Part shown: positions 9,248 to 17,882 of the stretch, piece after piece | How the letters are laid out: every line of letters starts with the position of its first letter | Numbering within the stretch: position 1 is the stretch's first letter | Assembly (NCBI RefSeq): GCF_900115925.1 | Contig: NZ_FOYF01000003.1 | Span: forward strand, 442,721 to 506,720 | Direction: 5' to 3' | From: Bacillus sp. cl95 | GTDB lineage: Bacteria; Bacillota; Bacilli; Bacillales; Cytobacillaceae | Length of the DNA stretch: 64,000 nt | Position numbers and translations under genes: made by a program | The notes under the pieces: model-generated | The model's database searches: none | The model's input: only the letters and a program-made list of their open reading frames with translations | Told to the model about the DNA's origin: nothing

Positions 9248-10138
9248 TTATGGCAATAGTGCTGTCATTTCAGTGTACGTTTCAGGTCTGCGATCACGGT
9301 AGAATTGCCATGTATCGCGGACTTCGCGAATTAGTTTCTTGTTCATTTCACCAATGATGATTTCCGTCTGATCACGGCTCGCCATTGAAACAAAGTTGCC
9401 TCGTGGGTCAACCAAGTAAGACTGGCCGTAGAACTCGCCCATATTCCAAGGACCTTCCGTACCTACTCTGTTAATCGCCCCTAGGTAATAGCCATTCGCA
9501 ACCGCGTGAGCAGGCTGTTCAAGCTTCCATAGATATTCGCTTAATCCCGCAACTGTCGCTGAAGGATTGAAGACAATTTCAGCACCCTTCAAACCTAGTA
9601 ATCTCGCACCTTCAGGGAAATGGCGGTCGTAACAAATGTAGACGCCCACTTTAGCATAGGCCGTATCGAATACCGGATATCCTAGATTTCCAGGCTTGAA
9701 ATAGAACTTCTCCCAGAAACCGCAGCCTTGATTCCCTACCCCAACATGTGGAATATGCTGTTTACGGTATTTCCCTAAATATTTTCCATCCGCATCAATC
9801 ACTGCGGCTGTGTTGTAATAAGTAGCAATTCCCTCGCGCTCATAAATCGGAAGCACGATAACGACTTCTAATTCTTTTGCGAGTTCCTGAAACAATTTCG
9901 TTGTTGGGCCGTTTGGGATTTCTTCCGCTGAGTCATACCATTTCGTACTTTGCTCAGCACAGAAATATGGGCCGTAGAAGATTTCTTGTAAGCAAATGAT
10001 TTGTGCGCCTTGTCTAGCTGCATCTCTTACTAAATCAAGATGCTTTTCAATCGCCTTTTCTTTATGAACCTGTACGGGTTCATTCCCGTCTACATCATGG
10101 GAAGCCTGGATCAAACCAATTTTAATGTTGTCTGACAT
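9248..10138 (-). CDS. N-carbamoyl-beta-alanine amidase (beta-ureidopropionase), nitrilase superfamily
   Basis: A 296-aa C-N hydrolase that releases CO2 and NH3 from N-carbamoyl-beta-alanine or -aminoisobutyrate, giving the beta-amino acid. The Glu-Lys-Cys triad is visible: Glu52 in ICLQEIFYG, Lys126 in KYRKQHIPH and Cys169 in GVYICYDRHFPEG. The DRHFPEGARLLG stretch is typical of eukaryote-like ureidopropionases. The start has AGGGGGT 7 bp upstream. It is the first gene of the operon, with a cre-like site and the shared 27-bp motif upstream. An N-carbamoyl-D-amino-acid hydrolase is less likely given preTA. Confidence 0.92.
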   Translation of the reverse strand: MSDNIKIGLIQASHDVDGNEPVQVHKEKAIEKHLDLVRDAARQGAQIICLQEIFYGPYFCAEQSTKWYDSAEEIPNGPTTKLFQELAKELEVVIVLPIYEREGIATYYNTAAVIDADGKYLGKYRKQHIPHVGVGNQGCGFWEKFYFKPGNLGYPVFDTAYAKVGVYICYDRHFPEGARLLGLKGAEIVFNPSATVAGLSEYLWKLEQPAHAVANGYYLGAINRVGTEGPWNMGEFYGQSYLVDPRGNFVSMASRDQTEIIIGEMNKKLIREVRDTWQFYRDRRPETYTEMTALLP

Positions 10139-10180
10139 TCTTTTACCCCCTAAATGAATATGTAGATTTACAAACTAACA

Positions 10181-10195
10181 AGAAAGCGCTTACAG
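10181..10195. promoter_or_regulatory. cre-like catabolite-repression site
   Basis: AGAAAGCGCTTACAG matches the reverse of the Bacillus cre consensus WTGNAARCGNWWWCA at 13 of 15 positions; only the outermost bases differ. It lies 43-57 bp upstream of the first gene of the pyrimidine operon, downstream of the likely promoter, where CcpA would act as a roadblock. Binding is inferred from the match. Confidence 0.6.
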
Positions 10196-10234
10196 ATAAC
10201 AACCTCAAACCATTTTATTTACAGAAAATTCTGC

Positions 10235-10295
10235 ATCTTAACCTCATTTTACAGACTGTCATGTGTTAAATCACTACACACTGTGTAAAATGATG
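10235..10295 (-). promoter_or_regulatory. Promoter/operator of the pyrimidine-degradation operon
   Basis: On the minus strand, 10295-10269 holds the motif shared with the mmsA promoter (CATCATTTTACAC, then AGTGTGTAGTGATT). Its core TACACAGTGTGTA is nearly palindromic. Downstream are ATGACA (10262-10257) and TAAGAT (10240-10235) spaced by 16 bp, a plausible but weak SigA promoter that would need an activator. TTAACA at 10269-10264 is an alternative -35 with no good -10. Confidence 0.5.
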
Positions 10296-10627
10296 CAAGC
10301 CCAACACTAACCACTATGTAACATCCATTTGTTGTATTCATGAATCTATCATAATCACTCGAAAAAATTTGTAATAAATTAGCGAATACCATTTTTCTTT
10401 TTCTTTCAGATTTTGCGGACAGGTTGGCGGGGACAATCTTGATTTCATGCGGAAAATTGGAAGGAGGTGTCACTTTCCTCTTCTTTTTAGAATCCTATTA
10501 TTGATCAATTCTCGTATTTTATTGTCGAACTTTGCACACTTTAGAAGAAAGATTTAGGTTAGCTACTTTGCTTTGCTATTTACACTTTTTCGACCTAATA
10601 CATTGAGGTATTCAAAATATATAAAAA
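10296..10627. other. Non-coding stretch upstream of the pyrimidine operon
   Basis: No convincing gene. A 74-codon minus-strand reading frame (10249-10473) crosses the operator region and has unusual composition, so I treat it as chance. The stretch is AT-rich, and I see no repeat or structured RNA in it. Confidence 0.5.
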
Positions 10628-10668
10628 AATGAAAAAGACCTATCAATTTTTGATTGGCCTTTTTCATT
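10628..10668 (-). terminator. Intrinsic terminator, probably of the MocR gene
   Basis: A long near-perfect hairpin: AATGAAAAAG, CC and ATCAA pair with TTGAT, GG and CTTTTTCATT with two mismatches and a 3-nt loop. T-rich on both strands, so it may work in both directions. It lies about 280 bp after the MocR stop. The gap (10669-10950) contains only a 44-codon plus-strand frame without a ribosome site and otherwise nothing I recognise. Confidence 0.7.
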
Positions 10669-10950
10669 ATGGTTCTGGTATGCGTTAAAGTTGTAATTTA
10701 GCCAATGAAACTCGGATACTTCCCATGTATAATCCATTTAGGACTACAATATAAGATTACTGAAAATCTAATGATTTTTGATATTAAAGAAGAACCTTGT
10801 CTAGATCTTGGCTTAACCGACTGGTTTAGGGATTGGTAAACCTTCGAGCATTACCAGTTTTAATAAGTTCTGCCCGATAGTACGCAATTTTTAGTAAACG
10901 GCTTCCTTTTTGTTCATTAACTAAACCTCTTTTTTTGAAATTGAACTTTA

Positions 10951-12384
10951 TTAACCAATCGAATGTAATGCTTCCGAAAACCTCTTTATTCCCTCATGGA
11001 TATTTTCTTCATTTTCTCTTGCAAAGGTAAATCGTACATATCCCTTTTTAGAGCCCATAGTTGATCCGGGAACATAAATGACTCCTCTTTTAATGGATTC
11101 CTCCAACAATTTTGCTTCATAATGTTCCTTTTTGAGCTTGCACCACAAATGTATACCACCTTGTGGAACATTAAAATTTACTTCAGTCTTTAGAAAAGTA
11201 TCTAGACTTGTTACAATTTGATTCCTTCTACTTTCTAGCTGTTTTACTAAGTTGTTAATATGATCATCAAATAAGTCGGAATCTAAGAAATCATTTGCAA
11301 TCCATTGGTTAAAACTAGCGTGTCCAAAGTCAACCTGTTGTTTCGCATCCGATAATCTCTCAATTACCGGTATAGGAGCAATGATCCACCCAATTCGCAA
11401 ACCGGAAGCAACGATTTTCGACAGAGAACTAATATATAAGACATTCCCGTGATACTCGGTAGACTTTAACGGAATAGCTCTTTCCCCAGTGAAAGATGTT
11501 AAACTGTAAGGATCATCTTCAACTACTGGAATACCATGCTCAGATGAGATCTCCAATATTTTTTTTCGACGATCCTTATTGAGGTATGCCCCAGTTGGGT
11601 TTTGAAAAGCAGGGTTTAAAAATATCATCTTTATTCGATGTCTCTTGTGCAAAGAAAGCAGATCATCTGGGTTTATTCCCTCTTTATCAGCTGGTAGGAA
11701 AAAAGGTCTTAATCCTGCAGATTTAAATACAGTGAGACCATAATGGTATGAGGGATCCTCTAACGCAATGGCATCCCCAGGCTTCAAGAGACATTGGACC
11801 ACAAGGTGTAAAGCTTGTTGGGCTCCAGATGTAATGAGGATAGAGGCAGGGCTTGTCTCAATTCCTCGATATTTTTTAACATGTTCTGTAATCGTTTTTC
11901 TTAAAATTTCATTTCCTTGAGGATGGTCATAGCCAAGACTTCCTGCAAAGGTTCTTGTTGATGAAATTTCACGAAAAAATTTTGTAGGAAAAAGATCCTC
12001 AGATAATTCACCGCTGGCTAAGTTAATAATATTAGGAGCAACCATTTCTTTGCGAATTCTTTGCATGACGGGCAAATTGGGCAAGAAGGAACCTGCTTCT
12101 ACATAACGGTTCCAACTTGGAATTCGAGTTTTTGTTATTCCCCAAATATCTTTGCATATGTTTGTTCCGCTTCCTCTTTTTCTTTCAATAAGTCCATTTG
12201 ATACAAGTACATCATAAGCAGCCACTACTGTGCTTCTGTTTATATTGAGCTGATTTGCTAATTGCCGTTCAGGTGGTAAAGGTTTATCTGTTGGAAAGGT
12301 TCCATCGGTTATCCCATTTTCAATATGATCAGCAAGTTGCTTATATATTGCTTTTTTTGCTTTTCTATCCGGTTTCCAATCCAT
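10951..12384 (-). CDS. MocR/GabR/PdxR-type regulator: GntR HTH fused to a class I aminotransferase-like domain
   Basis: A 477-aa fusion. Residues about 10-78 are a GntR winged helix (AIYKQLADHIENGI; LPPERQLANQLNINRSTV; LIERKRGSGT). Residues about 110-475 are a fold-type I PLP domain, with SGAQQALHLV, the PLP-Lys in SSLSKIVASGLRIGW, and NPTGAYL. MocR proteins sense PLP or an amino-compound adduct and usually control a neighbouring metabolic or transport gene. Here no divergent partner is present: the flanks are a non-coding gap and a repeat element. Its target is therefore unknown. Confidence 0.9.
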   Translation of the reverse strand: MDWKPDRKAKKAIYKQLADHIENGITDGTFPTDKPLPPERQLANQLNINRSTVVAAYDVLVSNGLIERKRGSGTNICKDIWGITKTRIPSWNRYVEAGSFLPNLPVMQRIRKEMVAPNIINLASGELSEDLFPTKFFREISSTRTFAGSLGYDHPQGNEILRKTITEHVKKYRGIETSPASILITSGAQQALHLVVQCLLKPGDAIALEDPSYHYGLTVFKSAGLRPFFLPADKEGINPDDLLSLHKRHRIKMIFLNPAFQNPTGAYLNKDRRKKILEISSEHGIPVVEDDPYSLTSFTGERAIPLKSTEYHGNVLYISSLSKIVASGLRIGWIIAPIPVIERLSDAKQQVDFGHASFNQWIANDFLDSDLFDDHINNLVKQLESRRNQIVTSLDTFLKTEVNFNVPQGGIHLWCKLKKEHYEAKLLEESIKRGVIYVPGSTMGSKKGYVRFTFARENEENIHEGIKRFSEALHSIG

Positions 12385-12559
12385 AGAATCCCTCCTTACC
12401 CATTAATGTTCTGAGTCATTCATTCCCGTTGCAATTAAGCGGAACATTGTTCCAGCTCATTATAAAGAATACCCATGTTATTTAGTAAACCTATCATCAA
12501 ATTATAAAAGATAGGAATCGTTCTGCATAAATTAAAAATTTAGGCTATTTAAAGTACAT

Positions 12560-12847
12560 TGTTGATTTTCACTTTGTTGATTGAAGCGGAAGGCGCTTGA
12601 CTCCTCGAAATTCCTCAAGGATGCTACCGCATCATTTCGTGCGATTTAAATTCAAGGATGCTTTCCTTGTGCTATCGCATTTTCTTCGTGCGTGGGTTCT
12701 TTCGAGGAAGATCATCAATGTCCTGGGGGATTTGCGTTACAGGCGAGACCCCGCAGGAGCGTTAGCGACGAGGATGCTCGGCGAACGCCCCCAAGACGAA
12801 TTTAATTATTCGTACCGGAAAGGAAGCGGCTGGAGCGAAAATCAACA
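12560..12847. repeat. Bacillaceae-type intergenic repeat element
   Basis: A 288-bp element bounded by a perfect 11-bp inverted repeat, TGTTGATTTTC (12560-12570) and GAAAATCAACA (12837-12847). Inside are GAAGCGGAAGGCGCTTGACT and GCGAGACCCCGCAGGAGCG, then GACGAGGATGCTCGGCG and GGAAGCGGCTGGAGCG. From memory these resemble a widespread intergenic repeat of Bacillus-group genomes that is often mis-annotated as a small protein. This copy carries about 130 bp of extra sequence near its left half. The GC content is visibly higher than that of its surroundings. Confidence 0.7.
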
Positions 12848-12870
12848 GGCAAGTTCAACAGAGCCAAAAT

Positions 12871-13065
12871 TTAAGTAAACCATCTAATGTATACCCCTAC
12901 AGCAATTAACGAAAATAGGATAACGATAATATAAATCAATGTTAAGTTGGTTGTATTTCGCTTTGTAGCTTGACTATAACCTTCGTCCCCTTTACCGGAT
13001 AGTAAAAGAGTAAAAATAAGTGAACTAATTAAAATAATAACAACTAAAAATATCCCCAGTTCCAT
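12871..13065 (-). CDS. Small two-span membrane protein, function unknown
   Basis: A 64-aa protein with two hydrophobic segments (about residues 4-23 and 42-61) joined by a polar, positively charged loop (SGKGDEGYSQATKRNTT). AGGGGTG lies before the ATG. It is monocistronic between a repeat and a convergent or divergent small gene. I do not recognise the family. Confidence 0.6.
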   Translation of the reverse strand: MELGIFLVVIILISSLIFTLLLSGKGDEGYSQATKRNTTNLTLIYIIVILFSLIAVGVYIRWFT

Positions 13066-13328
13066 GCTTGCACCCCTGTGATTAATTCTATTGATTTATC
13101 ATTTCTTAAACTTCATAAGTATAAATCAATAACCGGAGTTGTTAACCAGCCAATTGTACGAATAATTCACCATCCAATTTCAAATTATTAAATTACATTT
13201 CCTCAAAACTAAACCATAGTAAAAAACTAAGGGGATTTATAGAACTCATTTGAGTTCTTATTTAGTCTTATAAAAAAAGTATAAAATGAGGGGATCTACA
13301 TAACCTATTTTTGCTAGGAGGTGACGTT

Positions 13329-13529
13329 ATGACAAATCAACAAGACAATCAAGTTTCTGAAGGAATTAAAGAAACGGCCGGAGCTGCTTTTCATGCTGTT
13401 CATAGTGCATTAGAAACAACTGAAAATGCAGCAATGACTGCGGTGGATGCAACTGCTAAGGCCGTGAAGAATGCAACAGAAAATGTTAAAGACACGTTTA
13501 CAGATAACTCAAACCGTAATCAGCGATAA
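13329..13529 (+). CDS. Small Ala-rich, LEA/coiled-coil-like stress-type protein
   Basis: A 66-aa hydrophilic protein rich in Ala, Thr, Asn and Glu, with 11-mer-like heptad spacing (AVDATAKAVKNATENVKDTF). The start at 13329 is set by a perfect AGGAGGTG 7 bp upstream; an earlier in-frame start lies inside that site. A strong terminator follows directly. The composition resembles small LEA-like or YtxH-tail proteins linked to desiccation or general stress, but I cannot name it. Confidence 0.65.
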   Translation: MTNQQDNQVSEGIKETAGAAFHAVHSALETTENAAMTAVDATAKAVKNATENVKDTFTDNSNRNQR

Positions 13530-13557
13530 AAAACGCCATGAATTGGCGTTTTTTTTT
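13529..13557 (+). terminator. Intrinsic terminator of the small Ala-rich gene
   Basis: Stem AAAAACGCC / GGCGTTTTT with a 7-nt loop, followed by T9. It begins at the stop codon and may also serve the convergent phzF-like gene. Confidence 0.85.
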
Positions 13558-13587
13558 GAAAAATGTTAATCGAGGATTCATTGGTAA

Positions 13588-14508
13588 TTAATATAAATGA
13601 AGTTGCCCAGACCCGATGATGACACAATTCCCGCTAATTTTCACTTCTTTATACTCGCTTCCCTTTTTTCTAATCAGTATATCTATAAAACTTGGTCTTC
13701 CCATTTCCATTCCTTGTTCACTTCTAATAAAATATGTCCCCGTTTCAGTTGGTGGAATAACACCATGTTCCACTAAATATGCTCCTAATGGGCCACTTGC
13801 CGCTCCTGTTGCAGGATCTTCTGAAATACCCATGGCAGGTGCAAACATCCTACTGTGAACGGTTGATTGTTCTATTTCCGTTTCTGTGGTAAATGTGAAA
13901 ATATGATTCGTTTGGGGATTATCACTAAAAAACTTCTCCCACACATCTGTTCTAAAGTTAATTTTTTTCATCGCTTGTAGCGTACGAACAGGAATAAATA
14001 AGAATGGTACGCCGGTGGATACAGTTTGGATGGGGAAATTGGTATCTATATCTTCAATGGTAAGGGAAAGTAATTCTGCAATGTTTCCAATTCCATGAAA
14101 GGTTTCACCAAAAACAGGATTAGGGTGATTCATTTCTACTTCTGTAATTTCGGATTGATTTTTATGAACCGTTACTTGAACATCCCCTACTCCCTCTTCA
14201 AAGGTCCAATCATTTTGTCCTAACTTCATTTCTATAGACCCTTTTTTAGCTAAAGAAAAAGCTGCTCCTATTGTTGGGTGTCCAGCCATCGGCAATTCTA
14301 CCTGCGGGGTAAATATTCTTAAATTTTTTGTTTTACTCGGATCCATTGCCGGTCGGATAAATACTGTTTCTGAAAGGTTTAATTCTTTTGCAATCATTTG
14401 CATTTCTTCTGTTGTTAATGTTGAATCTTCTTCAAAAACCGCTAATTGATTTCCACCAAAAGGTATAGTCGTGAATACATCCAACAATGAATAATTTAAT
14501 GTTTTCAT
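13588..14508 (-). CDS. PhzF-family isomerase/epimerase-like protein
   Basis: A 306-aa protein of the PhzF/diaminopimelate-epimerase fold. Markers are the N-terminal LLDVFTTIPFGGNQLAVF, the Glu in LNLSETVFI that corresponds to the catalytic Glu of PhzF, the substrate motif MAGHPTIGAA, and C-terminal DPATGAASGPLGAYL. The ATG at 14508 is set by GGAGGAG 8 bp upstream. Bacillus members (YfhB, YddE-like) have no established substrate. It is divergent from a LysR-type gene that probably regulates it. Confidence 0.9.
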   Translation of the reverse strand: MKTLNYSLLDVFTTIPFGGNQLAVFEEDSTLTTEEMQMIAKELNLSETVFIRPAMDPSKTKNLRIFTPQVELPMAGHPTIGAAFSLAKKGSIEMKLGQNDWTFEEGVGDVQVTVHKNQSEITEVEMNHPNPVFGETFHGIGNIAELLSLTIEDIDTNFPIQTVSTGVPFLFIPVRTLQAMKKINFRTDVWEKFFSDNPQTNHIFTFTTETEIEQSTVHSRMFAPAMGISEDPATGAASGPLGAYLVEHGVIPPTETGTYFIRSEQGMEMGRPSFIDILIRKKGSEYKEVKISGNCVIIGSGQLHLY

Positions 14509-14619
14509 GATTTTAACTCCTCCTTTTCTTAATTTAATGATATGCAGGTTCTTAACATTAATCAAATGAATGTTTATAATGATAAATATGAAAAATATTA
14601 ATACGAAGGATAGATGCGT

Positions 14620-15492
14620 ATGACATTACTTCAGTACAAGGTTTTCGAGACCATCGTTGATACTGGTAGCTTTACGAAAGCTGGAGATAAACTTGGTATG
14701 ACTCAATCTGCAATCAGTCATGCTATTAAAGGCTTAGAGGTAGAACTTAGTTTAAATTTATTGAATAGGGGCCGTTCTGGAATTTCGTTGACTTCTGAAG
14801 GTGAGAGAATCATTCACTATGTAAGAGAAATACTCAATCTATCCGAACTGTTGAATCAAGAGGCGGGAAATTTAAATGGTTTAAAGGTTGGCTCTATTCG
14901 AATAGGTACTTTTCCAAGTGTATCTGCACACTTGTTACCTGCCATCATAGAAAAATTCCAAACTAATTATCCTGCCATTCAGGTTGAGTTTCATGAAGGT
15001 GGCTACAATGAACTTATGCAAATGTTATCATCAGGAGTGATTGATGTTAGTTTTTCAACTTCAGAAACTAGCGGGAATCTTGACTTTATACCCTTGCTCG
15101 ATGATCATCTTAAAATCATTTTGCCAGAGAATCATCCATTGAAAAATTACAAAGTGTTGAGTATTCATAACATAGCAGATGAGCCTTTTATTATGCCCAA
15201 AGCCGGTTGTGATGAATTGATTAAAGAACTTTTCAAAAAAAATAAACTACAACCAAAAGTTTATTGGGAAATTGGTGATAATCAAACAATCATTAATATG
15301 GTCAAAAGAAATCTGGGAATAAGTATAGTACCTGAATTGATTCTATCGATCGAAAAGGAACTTAACATCATTTCATTAGAGGAAAACACATTCAGAACAA
15401 TAGGATTGTCTGTTCCCTCTCTTGAAAGAAAATCTCCTGCTGTAGAAGCTTTTATTAATTTGGCAAAAGCTATGATTCAAAAAGACAAATAG
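14620..15492 (+). CDS. LysR-type transcriptional regulator
   Basis: About 290 aa: winged HTH at residues 2-62 (GSFTKAGDKLGMTQSAISHAIKGLE), then a periplasmic-binding-like effector domain. Of two nearby ATGs, the one at 14620 lies 9 bp after AAGGA and is preferred; 14614 would leave only 3 bp. It is divergent from the phzF-like gene with about 110 bp between the starts, the usual arrangement for a LysR regulator and its target. Confidence 0.9.
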   Translation: MTLLQYKVFETIVDTGSFTKAGDKLGMTQSAISHAIKGLEVELSLNLLNRGRSGISLTSEGERIIHYVREILNLSELLNQEAGNLNGLKVGSIRIGTFPSVSAHLLPAIIEKFQTNYPAIQVEFHEGGYNELMQMLSSGVIDVSFSTSETSGNLDFIPLLDDHLKIILPENHPLKNYKVLSIHNIADEPFIMPKAGCDELIKELFKKNKLQPKVYWEIGDNQTIINMVKRNLGISIVPELILSIEKELNIISLEENTFRTIGLSVPSLERKSPAVEAFINLAKAMIQKDK

Positions 15493-15612
15493 AAAAAGTC
15501 TCAAAATTAGTATACTTTGACTTTATTTTGTACTATAAATTAATAGTTTTAGTAACGCTTGTCCCTGCATTTGAATACGATATATAACGTGAGGAAGCAC
15601 CTTGCGTACTTG

Positions 15613-15644
15613 GACTGACTATTTTTAGTGAGTCTCTTTTTTTT
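15613..15644 (+). terminator. Likely terminator of the LysR gene
   Basis: Stem GACT-ACTA / TAGT-AGTC with one G-G mismatch and a TTTT loop, followed by TCT8. It lies 120 bp after the stop codon. Confidence 0.6.
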
Positions 15645-15765
15645 GGCTGAACCAATATTCCTCTTAAAAGTTTGAAAAAAAAATTCAGTTTCTCTTAATT
15701 TGTTCATTTCATCCTGCTAAATTGTTAATGAAATAAAGATTTACCTTTTATTTGAAATTTTAGAC

Positions 15766-15795
15766 TTGCAAAATAAACTGTTGCTTTACTATAAT
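15766..15795 (+). promoter_or_regulatory. SigA-like promoter of the DUF485-actP operon
   Basis: TTGCAA (15766-15771), an 18-bp spacer and a perfect TATAAT (15790-15795). The leader to the first start codon is about 125 nt. No cre site was recognised by eye. Confidence 0.6.
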
Positions 15796-15927
15796 GAATG
15801 ACAAGTTTAAATATTTAGAAAAATCTGTATTTAAGGTGGTGGTCTTTGATCGTATAACAATTCTTTGTCTCCCTTTTTCACCTGTCTATGGATAAAAAAA
15901 TGCTTTTTATGTAGAGGAGGAACAAGT

Positions 15928-16254
15928 ATGCCAGCTCTAAAACATAAGCGGAAAACTGAAAGCGATTACAGCACAATCGTGCAATCGGCATCTTTTCAAG
16001 CGCTGTTATCCGAAAAAAAGAAATTCATTATTCCTATAACGTTATTCTTTTTCAGCTTCTATTTTGCCCTACCGATTTTGACATCTTACACAACCGTTCT
16101 TAATCATAAGTTCGTTGGTGATATTACTTGGGCGTGGGTATTTGCCTTCATGCAATTTGTCATGACGTGGGCTTTGTGCATGCTTTACTCGAAAAGGGCT
16201 GTCAAATTCGATGAGTTGGCTGAAAGAGTTGTACAGGAAAGGGGGAATCGCTAG
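15928..16254 (+). CDS. DUF485 membrane protein, partner of ActP (YjcH-like)
   Basis: A 108-aa protein with two membrane spans (about residues 37-58 and 71-92) and charged ends. The start at 15928 is set by AGAGGAGG 7 bp upstream. DUF485 proteins are nearly always encoded directly before ActP-type acetate symporters and may assist them. Here the TAG stop shares its last base with the GTG start of the symporter, so translation is coupled. Confidence 0.88.
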   Translation: MPALKHKRKTESDYSTIVQSASFQALLSEKKKFIIPITLFFFSFYFALPILTSYTTVLNHKFVGDITWAWVFAFMQFVMTWALCMLYSKRAVKFDELAERVVQERGNR

Positions 16255-17795
16255 TGAATACGGCTGCATTTTCTATGTTTCTAGGGATTGTTTTTGTTAC
16301 TTTGATCATTACCTATTACGCTTCGAAAAGAACGAAAAACGCGAGTGAATTTTATACAGCAGGTGGAGGTCTGACGGGGTGGCAAAATGGTCTTGCCATC
16401 GCTGGAGATTACATGTCCGCCGCTTCATTCCTTGGAATAGCAGGCGCTGTGGCACTCACTGGTTTTGACGGTTTCTTTTATAGCATCGGCTTCTTGGTTG
16501 CTTACCTAGTTGTTCTTTACTTGGTTGCAGAACCGTTACGAAACCTTGGCAAGTATACATTCGCAGACATGATTGCCTCGCGATTCGATGCAAAGAAAGT
16601 ACGTGGATTTGCCGCCATGAACACAATGGCTATTTCTATTTTCTATATGATTGCCCAATTAGTTGGAGCAGGTGCACTTATAAAATTATTATTAGGCTTG
16701 GAGTATTCAACATCTGTATTGATTGTTGGAGTTCTTATGACGGTCTATGTCATTTTTGGTGGCATGCATGCAACGAGCTGGGTTCAAATTGTAAAAGCTG
16801 TCCTGTTAATGGGCGGAACATTCTTAATCTCCCTCATCGTTTTTGCTAAGTTCAACTTCAGCATTACCGATATGTTTGCACAAATGAAGACTGCCACTCC
16901 TCTTGGAGAAAGCTTCCTTAACCCTGGTGTGAAATATAAAATCGGTCTTGATACGATAAGCTTAAATATGGGTCTAGTATTAGGAACTGCAGGTCTTCCA
17001 CACATTCTTGTCCGCTTCTTTACGGTAAAAAACGCTAAGGATGCTCGTTCTTCGGTCGTATATGCAACTTGGATCATTGGTTTATTCTATGTCATGACCA
17101 TTTTCCTCGGATTCGGAGCAGCCGCCTTTGTTGGAACGGACAAGATCGTGGCAGCAAACGCAGCGGGTAATATGGCTGCACCACTATTGGCTCAAGCTCT
17201 TGGCGGCAATATGCTATTCGCATTCATTTCTGCCGTTGCGTTCGCAACCATACTTGCTGTAGTGGCAGGACTTGTATTAACTGCTGCTTCTGCTTTTGCA
17301 CATGATTTCTACAATGAAATCCTTAAAAAGGGCAAAGCGACAGAGAAGCAACAAGTGGCAATGGCTCGTTATGCGGCGGTTGGCGTATCAATTGTATCTA
17401 TCATTCTCGCTTTAGGTGCTCAAACACTGAATGTAGCATTCCTTGTATCTCTTGCTTTTGCGGTTGCCGCAAGTGCAAACTTACCAGTGATCATCTACAC
17501 GATTTACTGGAAAAAGTTCAACACGACTGGTGCCATTTGGGCAATGATTGTTGGTCTAGTTTCAGCTGTAGGTTTGGTTCTCATCAGTCCGAGTGTAATG
17601 AGTCCTGAAGTTGGAAAAGCAATTTTTGTAGGAAATCCAATTTTCCCTTATACAACACCAGGCATTGTGTCCATTCCACTAGGATTCTTAGCTGGATATG
17701 TAGGTACGCTACTTTCCAAAGAGAAAGCGGATCTTAAGAAGTATGACGAAGTCCTTGTTAAATCCAATACTGGGATTGGCATTAATCAGGCTTAA
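16254..17795 (+). CDS. actP: Acetate/monocarboxylate:cation symporter (ActP/SSS family)
   Basis: A 513-aa sodium:solute symporter with about 13 membrane spans. The family signature is in the N-terminal third (YAGGG-like FYTAGGGLTGWQNGLAIAGD and YMSAASFLGIAG). The GTG start overlaps the upstream DUF485 stop by one base. ActP-like carriers take up acetate, propionate or other short carboxylates. The pair matches the YwcB-YwcA arrangement of Bacillus subtilis. A link to acetyl-CoA or propionyl-CoA metabolism elsewhere in the window is possible but unproven. Confidence 0.9.
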   Translation: MNTAAFSMFLGIVFVTLIITYYASKRTKNASEFYTAGGGLTGWQNGLAIAGDYMSAASFLGIAGAVALTGFDGFFYSIGFLVAYLVVLYLVAEPLRNLGKYTFADMIASRFDAKKVRGFAAMNTMAISIFYMIAQLVGAGALIKLLLGLEYSTSVLIVGVLMTVYVIFGGMHATSWVQIVKAVLLMGGTFLISLIVFAKFNFSITDMFAQMKTATPLGESFLNPGVKYKIGLDTISLNMGLVLGTAGLPHILVRFFTVKNAKDARSSVVYATWIIGLFYVMTIFLGFGAAAFVGTDKIVAANAAGNMAAPLLAQALGGNMLFAFISAVAFATILAVVAGLVLTAASAFAHDFYNEILKKGKATEKQQVAMARYAAVGVSIVSIILALGAQTLNVAFLVSLAFAVAASANLPVIIYTIYWKKFNTTGAIWAMIVGLVSAVGLVLISPSVMSPEVGKAIFVGNPIFPYTTPGIVSIPLGFLAGYVGTLLSKEKADLKKYDEVLVKSNTGIGINQA

Positions 17796-17882
17796 AAAAC
17801 TCAGTTTGGCATTAATAGCACTTGAAAACAAGAGTTAATGAATCGTTTAGTCTTCTTTTTCAGCAAATTGGAGTCGACTATG

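Noticed and set aside
10249-10473. 74-codon minus-strand open frame upstream of the pyrimidine operon
   Set aside because: It overlaps the operator region, starts at a GTG with a weak site and shows no family-like pattern.
10705-10839. 44-codon plus-strand frame ending in LTDWFRDW
   Set aside because: No ribosome site or promoter. It might be a remnant of a longer gene, but nothing around it supports that.
12597-12878. 93-codon plus-strand open frame
   Set aside because: It lies inside the GC-richer intergenic repeat; its protein (with GALATRMLGERPQDEF) is a translation of repeat DNA, and it has no ribosome site.
14614-14619. Earlier ATG as the start of the LysR gene
   Set aside because: Only 3 bp after AAGGA; the ATG at 14620 is better spaced.
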